Source of the DNA: Phycisphaerales bacterium
GTDB taxonomy: Bacteria; Planctomycetota; Phycisphaerae; SM23-33
Length of the DNA: 48,000 bases
Reading direction: 5' to 3'
NCBI GenBank assembly: GCA_003485185.1
Contig: DNAS01000198.1
Coordinates: 1-48,000, forward strand
The position numbers and the translations under genes were made by a program. The number at the start of each line of letters is the position of its first letter. Position 1 is the first letter of the stretch. A model generated the notes under the pieces. It ran no database searches. It was not told the origin of the DNA and was given only the letters and a program-made list of their open reading frames with translations. Of this stretch, positions 7,748-21,822 are shown piece by piece.

Positions 7748-8379
7748 TTGCCCGCCTCCTTGTCCTGGGCCATCAGCGACTTCATCGCCTCGGCCGTCAC
7801 GAGCATCTTTTGCCGGGTCACCACGTCGAACGCGTTGAGTTCGCCCGCGATGCGGACCGTGAGGTCGGGGATGTTCCGGCTGGAGAGATAGATGTTCGAA
7901 TCGCGATCGGAGAGGGTCAGCAGGCAGGTGCGTCGGACGTCGAGTTTTTCGAGGATTCCCGCCATTTCCTTGGTCTTGGGGGCGTCCAGCTTGAGTCCGT
8001 CGAGGACCATCAGGTCGCTACCGAGGATCTTGCTGAGGATGGCGGAGTTCAGGGCGGCCTTGCGCATCTGGCGCGGGAAAGTCTTGCGGAAATCGCGAGG
8101 CAGCTTTCCGAACGCGTTGCCGCCGCCCCGCATGACGTTCGTGCGGATGGCGCCGCGCCGGGCGTTTCCGGTGCCTTTCTGGCGGTAGAGCTTCCGCGTG
8201 GAGCCCTCGACCCGGCTGCGGTTCTTGGTCGCCACGGTGCCCTGGCGTCGGTTGGCGTGGTACGTCACGACCGCCTGCTTGAGCAGATGGACGTTCACCT
8301 CGCCGCCGAACACCGCTTCATCGACCTTCCAGGTGTCGATTTTCTTACCTTCGGTGTTGTATACAGGAACTTCCAGCAT
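7744..8379 (-). CDS. rplD: 50S ribosomal protein L4
   Basis: uL4, 211 residues from the ATG at 8379 (MLEVPVYNTEGKKIDTW). The arginine-rich tunnel loop is present (NRRQGTVATKNRSRVEGSTR, KGTGNARRGAIRTN), followed by the globular domain with the VLDGLKLDAPKTKEM segment. In Escherichia coli L4 also represses the S10 operon through its leader. The leader found here before rpsJ is short (about 58 bases) and was not seen to hold the long L4-binding structure. A GTG five codons upstream is an alternative start. Confidence 0.96.
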   Translation of the reverse strand: MLEVPVYNTEGKKIDTWKVDEAVFGGEVNVHLLKQAVVTYHANRRQGTVATKNRSRVEGSTRKLYRQKGTGNARRGAIRTNVMRGGGNAFGKLPRDFRKTFPRQMRKAALNSAILSKILGSDLMVLDGLKLDAPKTKEMAGILEKLDVRRTCLLTLSDRDSNIYLSSRNIPDLTVRIAGELNAFDVVTRQKMLVTAEAMKSLMAQDKEAGK

Positions 8380-8397
8380 GGTTGCGGATCCCACGGG

Positions 8398-9057
8398 TTA
8401 CTTCCCGACCCGAGCGGTCTTGCTCTTGCGAATGAACAGGTATCCCCCGTTCGCCCCAGGCAGCGCGCCCTTGATCAGGAGCAGGTTGTTCTCTTTGTCA
8501 ATTCCGACGAGTTTGTGGTTTCGGCTGGTGCAGCGGACGGTGCCCATGTGCCCGGCCATGCGCTTTCCGCGCTTCGGTTTGCCGCCCCATCCGCGGTTCG
8601 TGCCGTGCCCGCTGATCGAGCCGGGCGAGCGGTGTTTGCGCTCTGTGCCGTGCGAGGCAGGCTGACCGCCAAAATGGTGCCGCTTCATCACGCCCGCGTA
8701 GCCCTTGCCCTTGGTCGTTCCGACGACGTCCACGAACGCCACGCCGTCGAATGCCTCGACGGTAACTGTCGCGCCGGGCGCCACGTCCGCGGCGGGTTCC
8801 GGCAGGCGGACTTCCCGCACGAACTTCTTCGGTTTGCAGTTGGCCTTGGCGGCATGGGCGATCTGCGGCTTGGAGGCCCGGTGCGCCTTGACCTCGGAGA
8901 ATCCCAACTGCACCGCGTCGTACCCGTCGGTATCGACGCTCTTGACCTGCAGCACGCTGCAGGGGCCGGCCTGAACGACGGTCACGGGGTGGATCACACC
9001 CTGCTCGTCGTAGACCTGCGTCATTCCGATCTTTTTACCCAAAAGTGCCGACAGCAT
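8398..9057 (-). CDS. rplC: 50S ribosomal protein L3
   Basis: uL3, 219 residues. It starts MLSALLGKKIGMTQVYDEQG; the internal VVGTTKGKGYAGVMKRHHFG and the tunnel-side loop SPGSISGHGTNRGWGGKPKR, KRMAGHMG are as expected. L3 is an early assembly protein whose loop reaches the peptidyl-transferase centre. It begins nine bases after the rpsJ stop. Confidence 0.97.
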   Translation of the reverse strand: MLSALLGKKIGMTQVYDEQGVIHPVTVVQAGPCSVLQVKSVDTDGYDAVQLGFSEVKAHRASKPQIAHAAKANCKPKKFVREVRLPEPAADVAPGATVTVEAFDGVAFVDVVGTTKGKGYAGVMKRHHFGGQPASHGTERKHRSPGSISGHGTNRGWGGKPKRGKRMAGHMGTVRCTSRNHKLVGIDKENNLLLIKGALPGANGGYLFIRKSKTARVGK

Positions 9058-9065
9058 GTCTACAC

Positions 9066-9374
9066 CTATGCCTTGATCTTGATGAACACGCCCGCGGGAA
9101 CCACCAGGCGGTTGAGAGACTCAATCGTCCGAACGTTCGGCTCGAAGATGTCGATGATCCGCTTGTGGGTCCGCATCTCGAACTGCTCGCGGGACTTCTT
9201 GTCCACGTGCGGGCTTCGCAAGACGGTGTATCGCTCAATCCGCGTGGGCAGCGGGATCGGCCCGCAGACCCTCGCGCCGGTCCGCTCGGCATGGTCCACG
9301 ATCTCTTTCGCCGAGGCGTCCAGCGCCCGGTGATCGTAGGCTTCCATCCGAATCCGTATCTTGTCCTGCACCAT
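9066..9374 (-). CDS. rpsJ: 30S ribosomal protein S10
   Basis: uS10 (NusE), 102 residues, also a partner of NusB in transcription antitermination. KIRIRMEAYDHRALDASAKE and the loop GPIPLPTRIERYTVLRSPHV followed by KKSREQFEMRTHKRIIDI are diagnostic. It is the first gene of the S10 portion and has its own strong promoter about 65 bases upstream, so the S10-spc block can be transcribed independently of the str genes. Confidence 0.97.
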   Translation of the reverse strand: MVQDKIRIRMEAYDHRALDASAKEIVDHAERTGARVCGPIPLPTRIERYTVLRSPHVDKKSREQFEMRTHKRIIDIFEPNVRTIESLNRLVVPAGVFIKIKA

Positions 9375-9438
9375 GAACGTCTTCTCCCATGCAACGCACG
9401 ATAACGCCAGCGATAAGGCGAAAATGCAGAGTCAGTCC

Positions 9439-9466
9439 AGCATACGGAAGCCGCTCGCCGTGTCAA
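9439..9466 (-). promoter_or_regulatory. sigma70-type promoter of the S10-spc block
   Basis: On the minus strand TTGACA (9461-9466) is followed after exactly 16 bases by TATGCT (9439-9444). The predicted start is near 9432, giving a leader of about 58 bases before the rpsJ ATG. AT-rich tracts, including seven T on the plus strand at 9490-9496, lie upstream of the -35 where an UP element would be. The -35 and its flank (TTGACACGG) match the promoter before tRNA-Thr/tuf. Confidence 0.75.
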
Positions 9467-9507
9467 CTGCCCACGGGCGAAAATTCGCATTTTTTTGCTT
9501 CCCAACC

Positions 9508-11586
9508 TCATACATACCGCAACAACGCCTCGGTCACATGCGCTGGGGCCATTGCGTACGAATGCGGTTCCATCGTACTCGTCGCCCGTCCCTGTGAAAG
9601 CGACCGTAACTGCGTTGAATATCCAAACATCTCCGCCAGTGGGGCTTCCGCCAGAAGCACCCGATACGCCCCTCGCAACTGCATGTCCCGGATCAACGCA
9701 CGCCGACCGTTCAGATCGCCTGTTACTGCGCCCACGTATTCCTCAGGGGTGGATACCTGGAGACGCATGATCGGTTCCAAGAAGACCGGGTCGGCCTTTT
9801 CCACCGCGGCGTTGTACGCCAAGGCCCCCGCCTGCTCGAACGCGATGTCCGAGCTGTCCACTGGGTGCTCCTTTCCGTCCAACAGCGTCACTTTCACATT
9901 CAGCATCGGGTAGCCCGCTAACGGCCCCGAGGTGGCCGCCCCACGGACGCCTTGCTCGACCGCGCGGACATATTCCTTCGAGATCGCCCCCCCCTTAATC
10001 TGGCTCTCGAACGCGATCGGGTCGGCGTTTCCTTCCGGCTGGTAAGACTCCACTTTCAACAGCACAACAGCGTATTGCCCCCTTCCGCCGGTCTGGCGAA
10101 TGAACCGTCCTTCCGCCTCGGCAGAGGAACGAATCGTTTCCTTATAGCTGACTTTCGGTTTGCCGACGCGAACATCTAAGCCCATGTCGCGGGTGAGCTT
10201 GTTCTTGACGATTTCCAGATGCAGTTCGCCCATGCCGGAGATCGTCGTCTCGCCGGTCTCGGCGTTGTAGTGGTATTCAAAACTGGGATCCTCACGCTCC
10301 AGGGTCGCCAGGGCCAAGGCCAAGCGGTCTTTGTCGGCATTGGTCCGCGGCTCGATGGACATCGTGATGACCGGTTCGGGGAATTCCAGGCGTTCCAAAA
10401 CGATGGGATTCCGGGTATCGCAGAGGGTGTCGCCGGTGATGGAGTTTTTCGGGCCCACGAAGGCCACGATGTCCCCCGCGATCGCTTCCTCGCGGGCGTT
10501 GCGCTGCTTGGCGTGCATTTCCCAGATGCGGGAGACGTTTTCTTTTTTCCTCTGGGTGCTGTTGAGCACCCTCGTGCCGGCCTTAATCGAGCCGCTGTAA
10601 ATGCGAGCAAAGTGCAGGTCGCCGTGCTGATCGGAGAGAATCTTAAACACCAGCGCGGAGAACGGTTCGTCCGGCTCCGCATGGCGATAAATCACCTTGT
10701 CGGTGGTCAGGTTTTCATGTCCCGGCACGGCCGGCACATCCAAGGGACTGGGCAGATAATCCACCACCGCGTCCAGCAGTGGACGGACGCCCATGTGCTT
10801 CAGGGCCGACCCGCACAGCACCGGCTGGACCCTGCCCAAAAGTGTGCCCTTGCGAATCGCCGCGAAGATGTCCCCCTCCGTTACCGACGCCTCATCGGCG
10901 AGATATTTTTCCATCAGGCGGTCGTCGAGGTCGGCGGCCCGCTCGATCATCTCGTGCCAGGCCAGTTCCACTTCGTCGCGCATCGTTCCGGGCACTTCCT
11001 CGATACGCAGTTTGGTGGCGATCTCCTCGGGATCGTAATAATATGCCTTTCGACGGATGAGATCCACCTGGCCTGCGAATGTATCTCCTTCTCCGATAGG
11101 CAATTGCACCACAAGAGGATTCCCGTGCAGTCGCGAGGTAATCTCGGAAATGACCTGCTCAAAATCCGCGCCGAGACGGTCCATCTTGTTGACGAAGCAA
11201 AGACGCGGCACGTGGTAGCGGTCGGCCTGGCGCCAGACGGTTTCCGACTGGGCCTCCACGCCTCCGACGCCACAGAAGACCGCTACCGCACCGTCCAGCA
11301 CTCGCAGACTCCGCTCAACCTCGATGGTGAAATCGACGTGTCCGGGGGTGTCGATCAGGTTGACGGTGTGGTCCCGCCAGCGAAGGGTGGTGGCGGCGGA
11401 GGTGATGGTGATGCCCCGCTGCTGCTCCTCGACGAGATAATCCATGACGGCAGTGCCGTTGTGGACCTCGCCGATCTTGTACGTCCGCCCGGCGAAATAG
11501 AGAATCCGCTCGGTGACGGTCGTCTTGCCGGCATCAATGTGAGCCATGATGCCGATGTTGCGAAGTTGTGCCAGGTTCCTGCTCAT
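9508..11586 (-). CDS. fusA: Translation elongation factor G
   Basis: EF-G, 692 residues from the ATG at 11586. The GTPase domain shows P-loop AHIDAGKTT, switch motif QQRGITITSAATT, G3 DTPGH and G4 NKMD; domains II to V follow, with GMGELHLEIV in domain III and QTGGRGQYAVVLL in domain IV. It catalyses ribosome translocation and, with recycling factor, subunit splitting. An in-frame reading upstream would add 29 residues unrelated to EF-G. No good Shine-Dalgarno sequence precedes the chosen ATG. Bacteria of this group often have several EF-G paralogues; the position in the str cluster suggests the housekeeping copy, but the subtype was not resolved. tuf does not follow it. Confidence 0.95.
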   Translation of the reverse strand: MSRNLAQLRNIGIMAHIDAGKTTVTERILYFAGRTYKIGEVHNGTAVMDYLVEEQQRGITITSAATTLRWRDHTVNLIDTPGHVDFTIEVERSLRVLDGAVAVFCGVGGVEAQSETVWRQADRYHVPRLCFVNKMDRLGADFEQVISEITSRLHGNPLVVQLPIGEGDTFAGQVDLIRRKAYYYDPEEIATKLRIEEVPGTMRDEVELAWHEMIERAADLDDRLMEKYLADEASVTEGDIFAAIRKGTLLGRVQPVLCGSALKHMGVRPLLDAVVDYLPSPLDVPAVPGHENLTTDKVIYRHAEPDEPFSALVFKILSDQHGDLHFARIYSGSIKAGTRVLNSTQRKKENVSRIWEMHAKQRNAREEAIAGDIVAFVGPKNSITGDTLCDTRNPIVLERLEFPEPVITMSIEPRTNADKDRLALALATLEREDPSFEYHYNAETGETTISGMGELHLEIVKNKLTRDMGLDVRVGKPKVSYKETIRSSAEAEGRFIRQTGGRGQYAVVLLKVESYQPEGNADPIAFESQIKGGAISKEYVRAVEQGVRGAATSGPLAGYPMLNVKVTLLDGKEHPVDSSDIAFEQAGALAYNAAVEKADPVFLEPIMRLQVSTPEEYVGAVTGDLNGRRALIRDMQLRGAYRVLLAEAPLAEMFGYSTQLRSLSQGRATSTMEPHSYAMAPAHVTEALLRYV

Positions 11587-11943
11587 GAAATCGATTGTCG
11601 TCGTGGCTGCGGAAATTCCGATCCGTGCGAGGGCACGATGCCCTGCGAGCGCAGCGCGTTCTGCGCAAAACACATACGGAAACCACGCTGTACCACCGTA
11701 GCTGCGGCGGTTGCCGACCTTGAATTCGCGGTTATGCCGCGCGTTGGACAGGTCGGCCCGGTTGTCCTATCTCAAGCGGCCCGGGGGCCTTTCCTGAGCC
11801 CCGGCCTGCGATTGCGACGCGGACCGGGGTGCTCGTCGGTTCCGCAAGCCCTATGCCTGCGGCCTGACGGGCCATTCACACAACACCGCTTTCCGGCCGG
11901 TCGAACCGGCCGAGACGTCAGAGGTGTTGGACTGCTTCTTTTA
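11587..11943 (-). other. Structured 357-base gap between rpsG and fusA
   Basis: No gene is seen here. Just after the rpsG stop is a long inverted repeat: an outer pair CAACACC (11881-11887) with GGTGTTG (11923-11929), and inside it a perfect 8-base stem CGGCCGGT (11894-11901) with ACCGGCCG (11905-11912) and a three-base loop. There is no T-run after it on the minus strand, so a simple terminator is unlikely. The rest is GC-rich with further possible stems. In Escherichia coli the S7 repressor site lies between rpsL and rpsG; an equivalent leader acting on fusA is one possibility, but this is inference. Confidence 0.5.
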
Positions 11944-12420
11944 TTACCAGGCGAAGTGCGAGAATGCCTTGTTCGCCTCGGCCATGCGGTGCACGTTTTC
12001 ACGCGTCTGCATGGCGGTGCCTTCGCCCTTATAGGCGGCCATCAGCTCGTCCGCCAATCTCGCCACGGTCGCCCTGCCCTTTCCGGCACGGACGGCTTCG
12101 CGAATCCAGCGGATCGCCAGCGAGAGCTGACGCTTGCTGTTGACCTGCATCGGAACCTGGTAGTTCGAGCCGCCCACCCGCTTGGAGCGGACCTCGATGA
12201 TCGGCTTGACGTTGGTGATGGCCTTTTCGAAGACCTCGTTGGGCGGCACGTCCTTGATCTTCTTGGCGATCATATCCATCGCGCCGTAGAACACCTTCTG
12301 CGCGACGGCCTTTTTGCCGTCTTCCATGATGCAGTTGATGAACTTGCTGATGAGCTTGCTGCCATACACCGCGTCCGGCGCCAACTGCTTGGGGGAGGCT
12401 GTCCACTTCTTGAATGCCAT
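11944..12420 (-). CDS. rpsG: 30S ribosomal protein S7
   Basis: uS7, 158 residues. KLISKFINCIMEDGKKAVAQ, NVKPIIEVRSKRVGGSNYQV and the C-terminal TRENVHRMAEANKAFSHFAW are all canonical. S7 nucleates assembly of the 16S 3' domain and lies at the E-site. It is 85 bases downstream of rpsL; that gap holds no evident gene. It is followed by the long structured gap before fusA. Confidence 0.97.
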   Translation of the reverse strand: MAFKKWTASPKQLAPDAVYGSKLISKFINCIMEDGKKAVAQKVFYGAMDMIAKKIKDVPPNEVFEKAITNVKPIIEVRSKRVGGSNYQVPMQVNSKRQLSLAIRWIREAVRAGKGRATVARLADELMAAYKGEGTAMQTRENVHRMAEANKAFSHFAW

Positions 12421-12505
12421 GTTCTCTTCCCGATTCCCTTTCCAGGCCCGCCTACACGAAGGGCCCTGATTCAGGTGTCCTTGTTGACCTTACTTGGGGT
12501 CGAAC

Positions 12506-12898
<393 letters not shown>

Positions 12899-12959
12899 CT
12901 CGTTCCTCGTAAGACCGTTTCGTTTTTGAACCCGTGAATCCGTCTGCTGTTCGGGGCCG

Positions 12960-17267
<4,308 letters not shown>

Positions 17268-17348
17268 CGTCCGGTCTCCGCAAGTTGCGCAGAGGGTCAG
17301 TCTTCGTTCCTTCCGCCGTCCCGCGGGCGGCGGACACTTCGGTCCATG

Positions 17349-20300
17349 CTAGATAAGTTTCTTCTTCTCCAGCTGGATGTTCAGGCCGAGGCCCCGCAGC
17401 TCGTTGCACAGCACGTCGAAGCTGACCGGCGTGCCTGCCTCGAGGGTGTTGGTGCCCTTGACCATCGACTCGTAAATCTTTGTGCGCCCTTCCACGTCGT
17501 CGCTCTTGACGGTGAGAAGTTCCTGGAGGGTGTAGCTGGCGCCGTACGCCTCGAGGCCCCAGACTTCCATCTCTCCGAATCGCTGCCCGCCCGTTCGCGC
17601 CTTTCCGCCCAGAGGCTGCTGGGTAATCAGCGAGTACGGGCCCGTGGCACGGGCGTGTATCTTCTCGTCCACCAAGTGGTGGAGCTTGTTCATGTAGATG
17701 TAGCCGACGGTGATCTTCTGCTCGAAGGCCTGCCCCGTCCGCCCATCAAAGACGGTGATCTTTCCGTCCTCGGGCATCTCCGCCAGCAGTTCCCGCGTGT
17801 CGCCGGCTTTCTGGACCACCGCCATGTCCTCACGGCGGGTCCGCACGTGCTCATTGGCTTCACGAATCGCGCCCCAGATTTGCTCCTCCGCGGCGCCATC
17901 GAAGACAGGAGTGATGGCCTGGAATCCCAACACCGCCGCGGCCCACCCCAGGTGGGTCTCGAGAATCTGCCCGACGTTCATACGGCTGGGAACGCCCAAC
18001 GGGTTGAGCACGATATCCACGGCCGTGCCGTCCGCCAAGAACGGCATGTCTTCGACGGGCAGTATCTTCGCAATGACGCCCTTGTTTCCGTGGCGCCCCG
18101 CCATCTTGTCGCCCACGCCCAGCTTGCGCTTGGTGGCGACCAACACCTTGACCATTTCCAGCACGCCGCTGGGCAGTTCGTCGCCTCGCTTCATGTGATC
18201 GAGCTTTCGGTTCATCTCCTTCTCGATCGCCTGGATTCGCGGCCAGTACTTCGCGTAGCTGGCTTCCGCCTGCTGCTTGGCGGCGGGCTTGGTGGTCTTG
18301 ATCCACTTGGGATTGAAATTCTCGATCTGCTCGAGGATGACATCGTCGATGTCGCTCTGCCCGACCTTCTGGCGGGTGGAGGGGTCCACCATCGGCGTCC
18401 CGATGACCTCGTTGATCTCGTCGGCAAGGCGACGAAAGACGGCGATGCGTCGCTTGTTCATGCCATCGCGATAAGCATCCATCTCTCGCTTGAGCTGTTT
18501 CTTCTGCTCGTCGGTCATGTGCATCCGACGGCTGAATCGCTTGGCACCAATGACTACGCCTTCTTCGCCAGCGGGCAGTTCGAGGCTGTCGTTCTTGACG
18601 TCTTCGCCCGCGCGACCGAAGATCGCGTGGAGGAGTTTTTCCTCCGGCGACAGCTCGCTCTTGGACTTCGGGGCGACCTTTCCGACCATGATGTCGCCGG
18701 AGCCCACGGTCGTGCCGATCCGCACGATGCCGTTCTCGTCCAGGTTTCGCAGCGCCTTCTCGGAAACGTTCGGGATGTCGCGGGTGAACTCCTCGCGCCC
18801 GAGCTTGGTCTCCCGGATTTCGACCTCGTATTCCTCCAGGTGGATCGAGGTGAAGGCGTCAGTCTTCAGGAGGTTCTCGGAGATGAGGATGGCGTCCTCG
18901 AAGTTGTACCCGTCGAACGGCATGAAGGCGACCAACACGTTCTTGCCCAGCGCGAGTTCTCCATTTTTGCAGGCGGAACCGTCGGCGATGATCTGCCCCT
19001 TCTTGACGCGCTGCCCTTCGCGAACGACGGGTTTCTGATTGCAGCAGGCCCGCTCGTTGAGCTTTCCGAACTTCCGCAGCTCGTACTCGTCGGCATTGTC
19101 GATGACGATACGCTTGGCGTCCACGAAGGTAACGGTGCCGGCTTTTTCCGCCTTGACGACCATCCCCGAGTTTTCGACGACCGCCCGCTCGACGCCTGTG
19201 GCGACGATCGGAGGCTCGGTGCGAACGAGCGGTACGGCCTGACGCTGCATGTTGGAGCCCATCAGGGCGCGGTTTGCGTCGTCATGCTCGAGGAACGGGA
19301 TCAGTGCCGCCGAGACGCCCACCGTCTGCTTGGGTGAAATGTCGACGAATTCGACCTCGGCGGGCTCCACCAGCGACACCTCGCCCTTGGCCCGCGCCAA
19401 AACGCGCTCCTCGGGCAGTTGGGCCTTGCCCGTCCGCTCGTTGACCTTCAACGCGTCGCACGGGGCGAGAATGCCTTCCATCTCCTCGTCGGCGCGGAGC
19501 TGGCGAATTTCCTCGGTCGCTTTGCCTTTTTCAACCTTTCGGTACGGTGTCGTCAGGAAACCGTACTCGTCCACCCCGCCGTAGATGCTCAGCGAGGTAA
19601 TCAGACCGATGTTGTTGCCTTCCGGAGTCTCGATGGGGCACACGCGCCCGTAGTGGCTGATGTGCACGTCGCGCACCTCGAACCCCGCGCGCTTGCGGTT
19701 CAGGCCGCCCGGTCCCAGGGCGCTGAGGCGCCGTTCATGCGTCAGCTGGCTCAGCGGATTCTGCTGGTCCACCACCTGGCTCAGCTCGCTGCGCCCGAAG
19801 AAGAAGTCGATACTCGACGAGATGCTCTTGGAGTTCACCAACTCGGCGACCTTCGCCAGCTCGTTCAGGTCCTTCAGGCTCATGCGCTCCTGCACGGTGC
19901 GCCGAAGCTTCAAGAATCCCTTGCGAAGCTCCTCCGACGCCAGTTCGTCGATCGTGCGCAGGCGCCGATTGCCCAGGTGGTCGATGTCGTCCACGACGCC
20001 CTGCCCGTCCCGCAGGCGAAGCACGTATTTCAGCGTGTTGACGAAGTCCTCTACCCGCAACGTCATCACCGTCTCGGGCACGTCCTGGTGGAACTTCCGG
20101 TTTACGCGGAAGCGCCCCACCTTGCCTAGGCGATAGCGGTTCTCGTCGTAGAACTTTTCCTTGAAGAGCGTTCGGGCCTTTTCCAGCTGCGGGGGGTTCC
20201 CGGGACGCAGACGCATGTAAATCCGCAGCAAGGCGTTCTCGTGGCTGTCGGAGGCGTCCTCGGACAGCGTGTTGAGAATCAGCGGATCGGGAATCTTGTC

Positions 20301-21113
20301 GATGACCTCGACCTTTTTGGCGCTGGAGGAGACGATCTTCGTCAGCGCCTCGCCGATCTGCCCGCCGGAGGGGACGAGCTCTTCGCCGCTGTCGGGATCC
20401 ACGAACGCCTCGACCAGGTACATCTGCGGGCGGAGTTGGTCGACGGGGAGCGTCCGCGTTTCGTAAAACTCGCGGATGATCGCCGCGTTGGTGCCGTACT
20501 TCTCATCCATCGAGCGGAGGAACATCGTCGCGGGGATCTTGCTCGACTGATCGATCCGCATCGTGAACGAGTCCTTCTTGGTCACGCTCAGTTCGATCCA
20601 GCTTCCCCGCTCGGGGATGATGCGCGCGCCGTGCAGCGGGCGGTCGGACTCCTGCATCTCGACGGTGAAATCCACCCCCGGGCTGCGGTGGAGCTGCGAG
20701 ACAATCACGCGCTCGGCGCCGTTGATGATAAACTCCCCGCCGCCGATCATGATCGGGATTTCGCCGAGGTAGATGCCTTCTTCCAGGACGTCCTTGGAGT
20801 CCTTGCGGACGAGACGGCAGTTGACCTTCAGCGGCATGCCGTAGGTCAGGCGCAAGTCAAAGCATTCCTGGATGTTGTAGCGAGGCTCGCCCAATTCGTA
20901 GGAAACGTACTCCAGCGAGACGTTCCCGTCGTAGCTGACAATGGGGAAAATCTCCCGCAGCAGACCTTCCAAGCCGTCGTTCTTCCGCTTCTCCAGCGAG
21001 ACGTCCGCCTGGAGGAAGCGATCGTATCCGGCGCGCTGGATTTCCATGAGATTGGGCACGGGCATCGCGTCGCCCACTCGGGAGAAATCTCTCACCCTGT
21101 CCATTCGCAGCAT
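17349..21113 (-). CDS. rpoB: DNA-directed RNA polymerase subunit beta
   Basis: RpoB, 1,254 residues. The rifampicin-pocket region reads FGRSELSQVVDQQNPLSQLT then HERRLSALGPGGL: residues equivalent to Escherichia coli Gln513, Asp516, Ser522, His526, Arg529, Ser531 and Leu533 are kept, while Phe514 and Met515 are both Val. Catalytic-core motifs include HYGRVCPIETPEGNNIGLI, KLGVGDKMAGRHGNKGV and GGKARTGGQRFGEMEVW. It starts MLRMDRVRDFSRVG. It lies 179 bases downstream of rplL, as in the common rplJL-rpoBC arrangement. Confidence 0.98.
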   Translation of the reverse strand: MLRMDRVRDFSRVGDAMPVPNLMEIQRAGYDRFLQADVSLEKRKNDGLEGLLREIFPIVSYDGNVSLEYVSYELGEPRYNIQECFDLRLTYGMPLKVNCRLVRKDSKDVLEEGIYLGEIPIMIGGGEFIINGAERVIVSQLHRSPGVDFTVEMQESDRPLHGARIIPERGSWIELSVTKKDSFTMRIDQSSKIPATMFLRSMDEKYGTNAAIIREFYETRTLPVDQLRPQMYLVEAFVDPDSGEELVPSGGQIGEALTKIVSSSAKKVEVIDKIPDPLILNTLSEDASDSHENALLRIYMRLRPGNPPQLEKARTLFKEKFYDENRYRLGKVGRFRVNRKFHQDVPETVMTLRVEDFVNTLKYVLRLRDGQGVVDDIDHLGNRRLRTIDELASEELRKGFLKLRRTVQERMSLKDLNELAKVAELVNSKSISSSIDFFFGRSELSQVVDQQNPLSQLTHERRLSALGPGGLNRKRAGFEVRDVHISHYGRVCPIETPEGNNIGLITSLSIYGGVDEYGFLTTPYRKVEKGKATEEIRQLRADEEMEGILAPCDALKVNERTGKAQLPEERVLARAKGEVSLVEPAEVEFVDISPKQTVGVSAALIPFLEHDDANRALMGSNMQRQAVPLVRTEPPIVATGVERAVVENSGMVVKAEKAGTVTFVDAKRIVIDNADEYELRKFGKLNERACCNQKPVVREGQRVKKGQIIADGSACKNGELALGKNVLVAFMPFDGYNFEDAILISENLLKTDAFTSIHLEEYEVEIRETKLGREEFTRDIPNVSEKALRNLDENGIVRIGTTVGSGDIMVGKVAPKSKSELSPEEKLLHAIFGRAGEDVKNDSLELPAGEEGVVIGAKRFSRRMHMTDEQKKQLKREMDAYRDGMNKRRIAVFRRLADEINEVIGTPMVDPSTRQKVGQSDIDDVILEQIENFNPKWIKTTKPAAKQQAEASYAKYWPRIQAIEKEMNRKLDHMKRGDELPSGVLEMVKVLVATKRKLGVGDKMAGRHGNKGVIAKILPVEDMPFLADGTAVDIVLNPLGVPSRMNVGQILETHLGWAAAVLGFQAITPVFDGAAEEQIWGAIREANEHVRTRREDMAVVQKAGDTRELLAEMPEDGKITVFDGRTGQAFEQKITVGYIYMNKLHHLVDEKIHARATGPYSLITQQPLGGKARTGGQRFGEMEVWGLEAYGASYTLQELLTVKSDDVEGRTKIYESMVKGTNTLEAGTPVSFDVLCNELRGLGLNIQLEKKKLI

Positions 21114-21292
21114 GGGACTATCCCTTATTCTGAACCGTCAACTCGCGGGTGAACGTTCGAAAACAATCGCACGTCACATCAACGGCAATGACCGGCGAAG
21201 GCGAGGCCCCGCCGCTCCCTTTCGGGGCGTCGGGACCCCACCTTCCACCGGCTGATTGATCCTGTTCCTGCAATGCTGGGCAGTTCCCGGCC
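21114..21292 (-). other. rplL-rpoB intergenic region with hairpin
   Basis: This 179-base gap contains no gene. A GC-rich inverted repeat pairs GCCCCG (21206-21211) with CGGGGC (21223-21228), and neighbouring GGGGTCCCG-type repeats could extend it. In Escherichia coli the same gap holds an attenuator and an RNase III site that lower rpoBC expression relative to L7/L12. A similar role here is inference from position only; no T-run follows the stem on the minus strand. Confidence 0.4.
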
Positions 21293-21712
21293 TTACTTGA
21301 TCTCGACCGTGCCGCCGGCCTCTTCCAGTTGCTTCTTGGCGTCCTCGGCATCTTCCTTCGAAACGCCTTCCTTGACCGCCTTGGGGGCGCCTTCGACCAG
21401 GTCCTTGGCTTCCTTGAGCCCAAGGTTGGTCAGGGCACGCACGACCTTGATGACCTGAATCTTCTTGTCCCCTGCGCCTTTGAGGATCACGTCGAAGCTG
21501 GTCTTTTCCTCGGCGGCGGCTTCGCCCGCGCCGGCGGCAGGACCGGCCATCATCACCGCGCCACCCGCGGCGGGCTCGATCCCGTATGCCTGCTTCAGGT
21601 AGTCCTTCAGGTCCACCGCTTCCTTCAGCGTCAGGCCCGACAGCTCGTCGCCGAGCTTCTTGATCTTGTCCGAAAATTCCTTCGTCTCAACCGCAGCAGC
21701 TTCTTCCGACAT
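21293..21712 (-). CDS. rplL: 50S ribosomal protein L7/L12
   Basis: bL12, 139 residues. The N-terminal dimerisation helices (LSGLTLKEAVDLKDYLKQAY) are joined by an Ala/Gly-rich hinge (AAGGAVMMAGPAAGAGEAAA) to the factor-binding C-terminal domain (FDVILKGAGDKKIQVIKVVR, LGLKEAKDLVEGAPKAVKEG). The ATG at 21712 is preceded by GGAG with a seven-base spacer; an upstream in-frame extension adds MWSTT and is rejected. Length is a little above the usual 120-130, mostly at the N-terminus and hinge. Confidence 0.96.
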   Translation of the reverse strand: MSEEAAAVETKEFSDKIKKLGDELSGLTLKEAVDLKDYLKQAYGIEPAAGGAVMMAGPAAGAGEAAAEEKTSFDVILKGAGDKKIQVIKVVRALTNLGLKEAKDLVEGAPKAVKEGVSKEDAEDAKKQLEEAGGTVEIK

Positions 21713-21822
21713 TGTAGTGCTCCACACTCTTGACGTTTACCGGCCTGATAGGCGGCGCCCCGCTGGCGCCATTTCATCCCGAGCAGTCGGGTACCAATCC
21801 CGCAGCCGGAGTTGACTCTTCG

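Noticed and set aside
11881..11929. Terminator after rpsG
   Set aside because: The stem is strong but no U-tract follows on the minus strand, so it is recorded as a structured gap.
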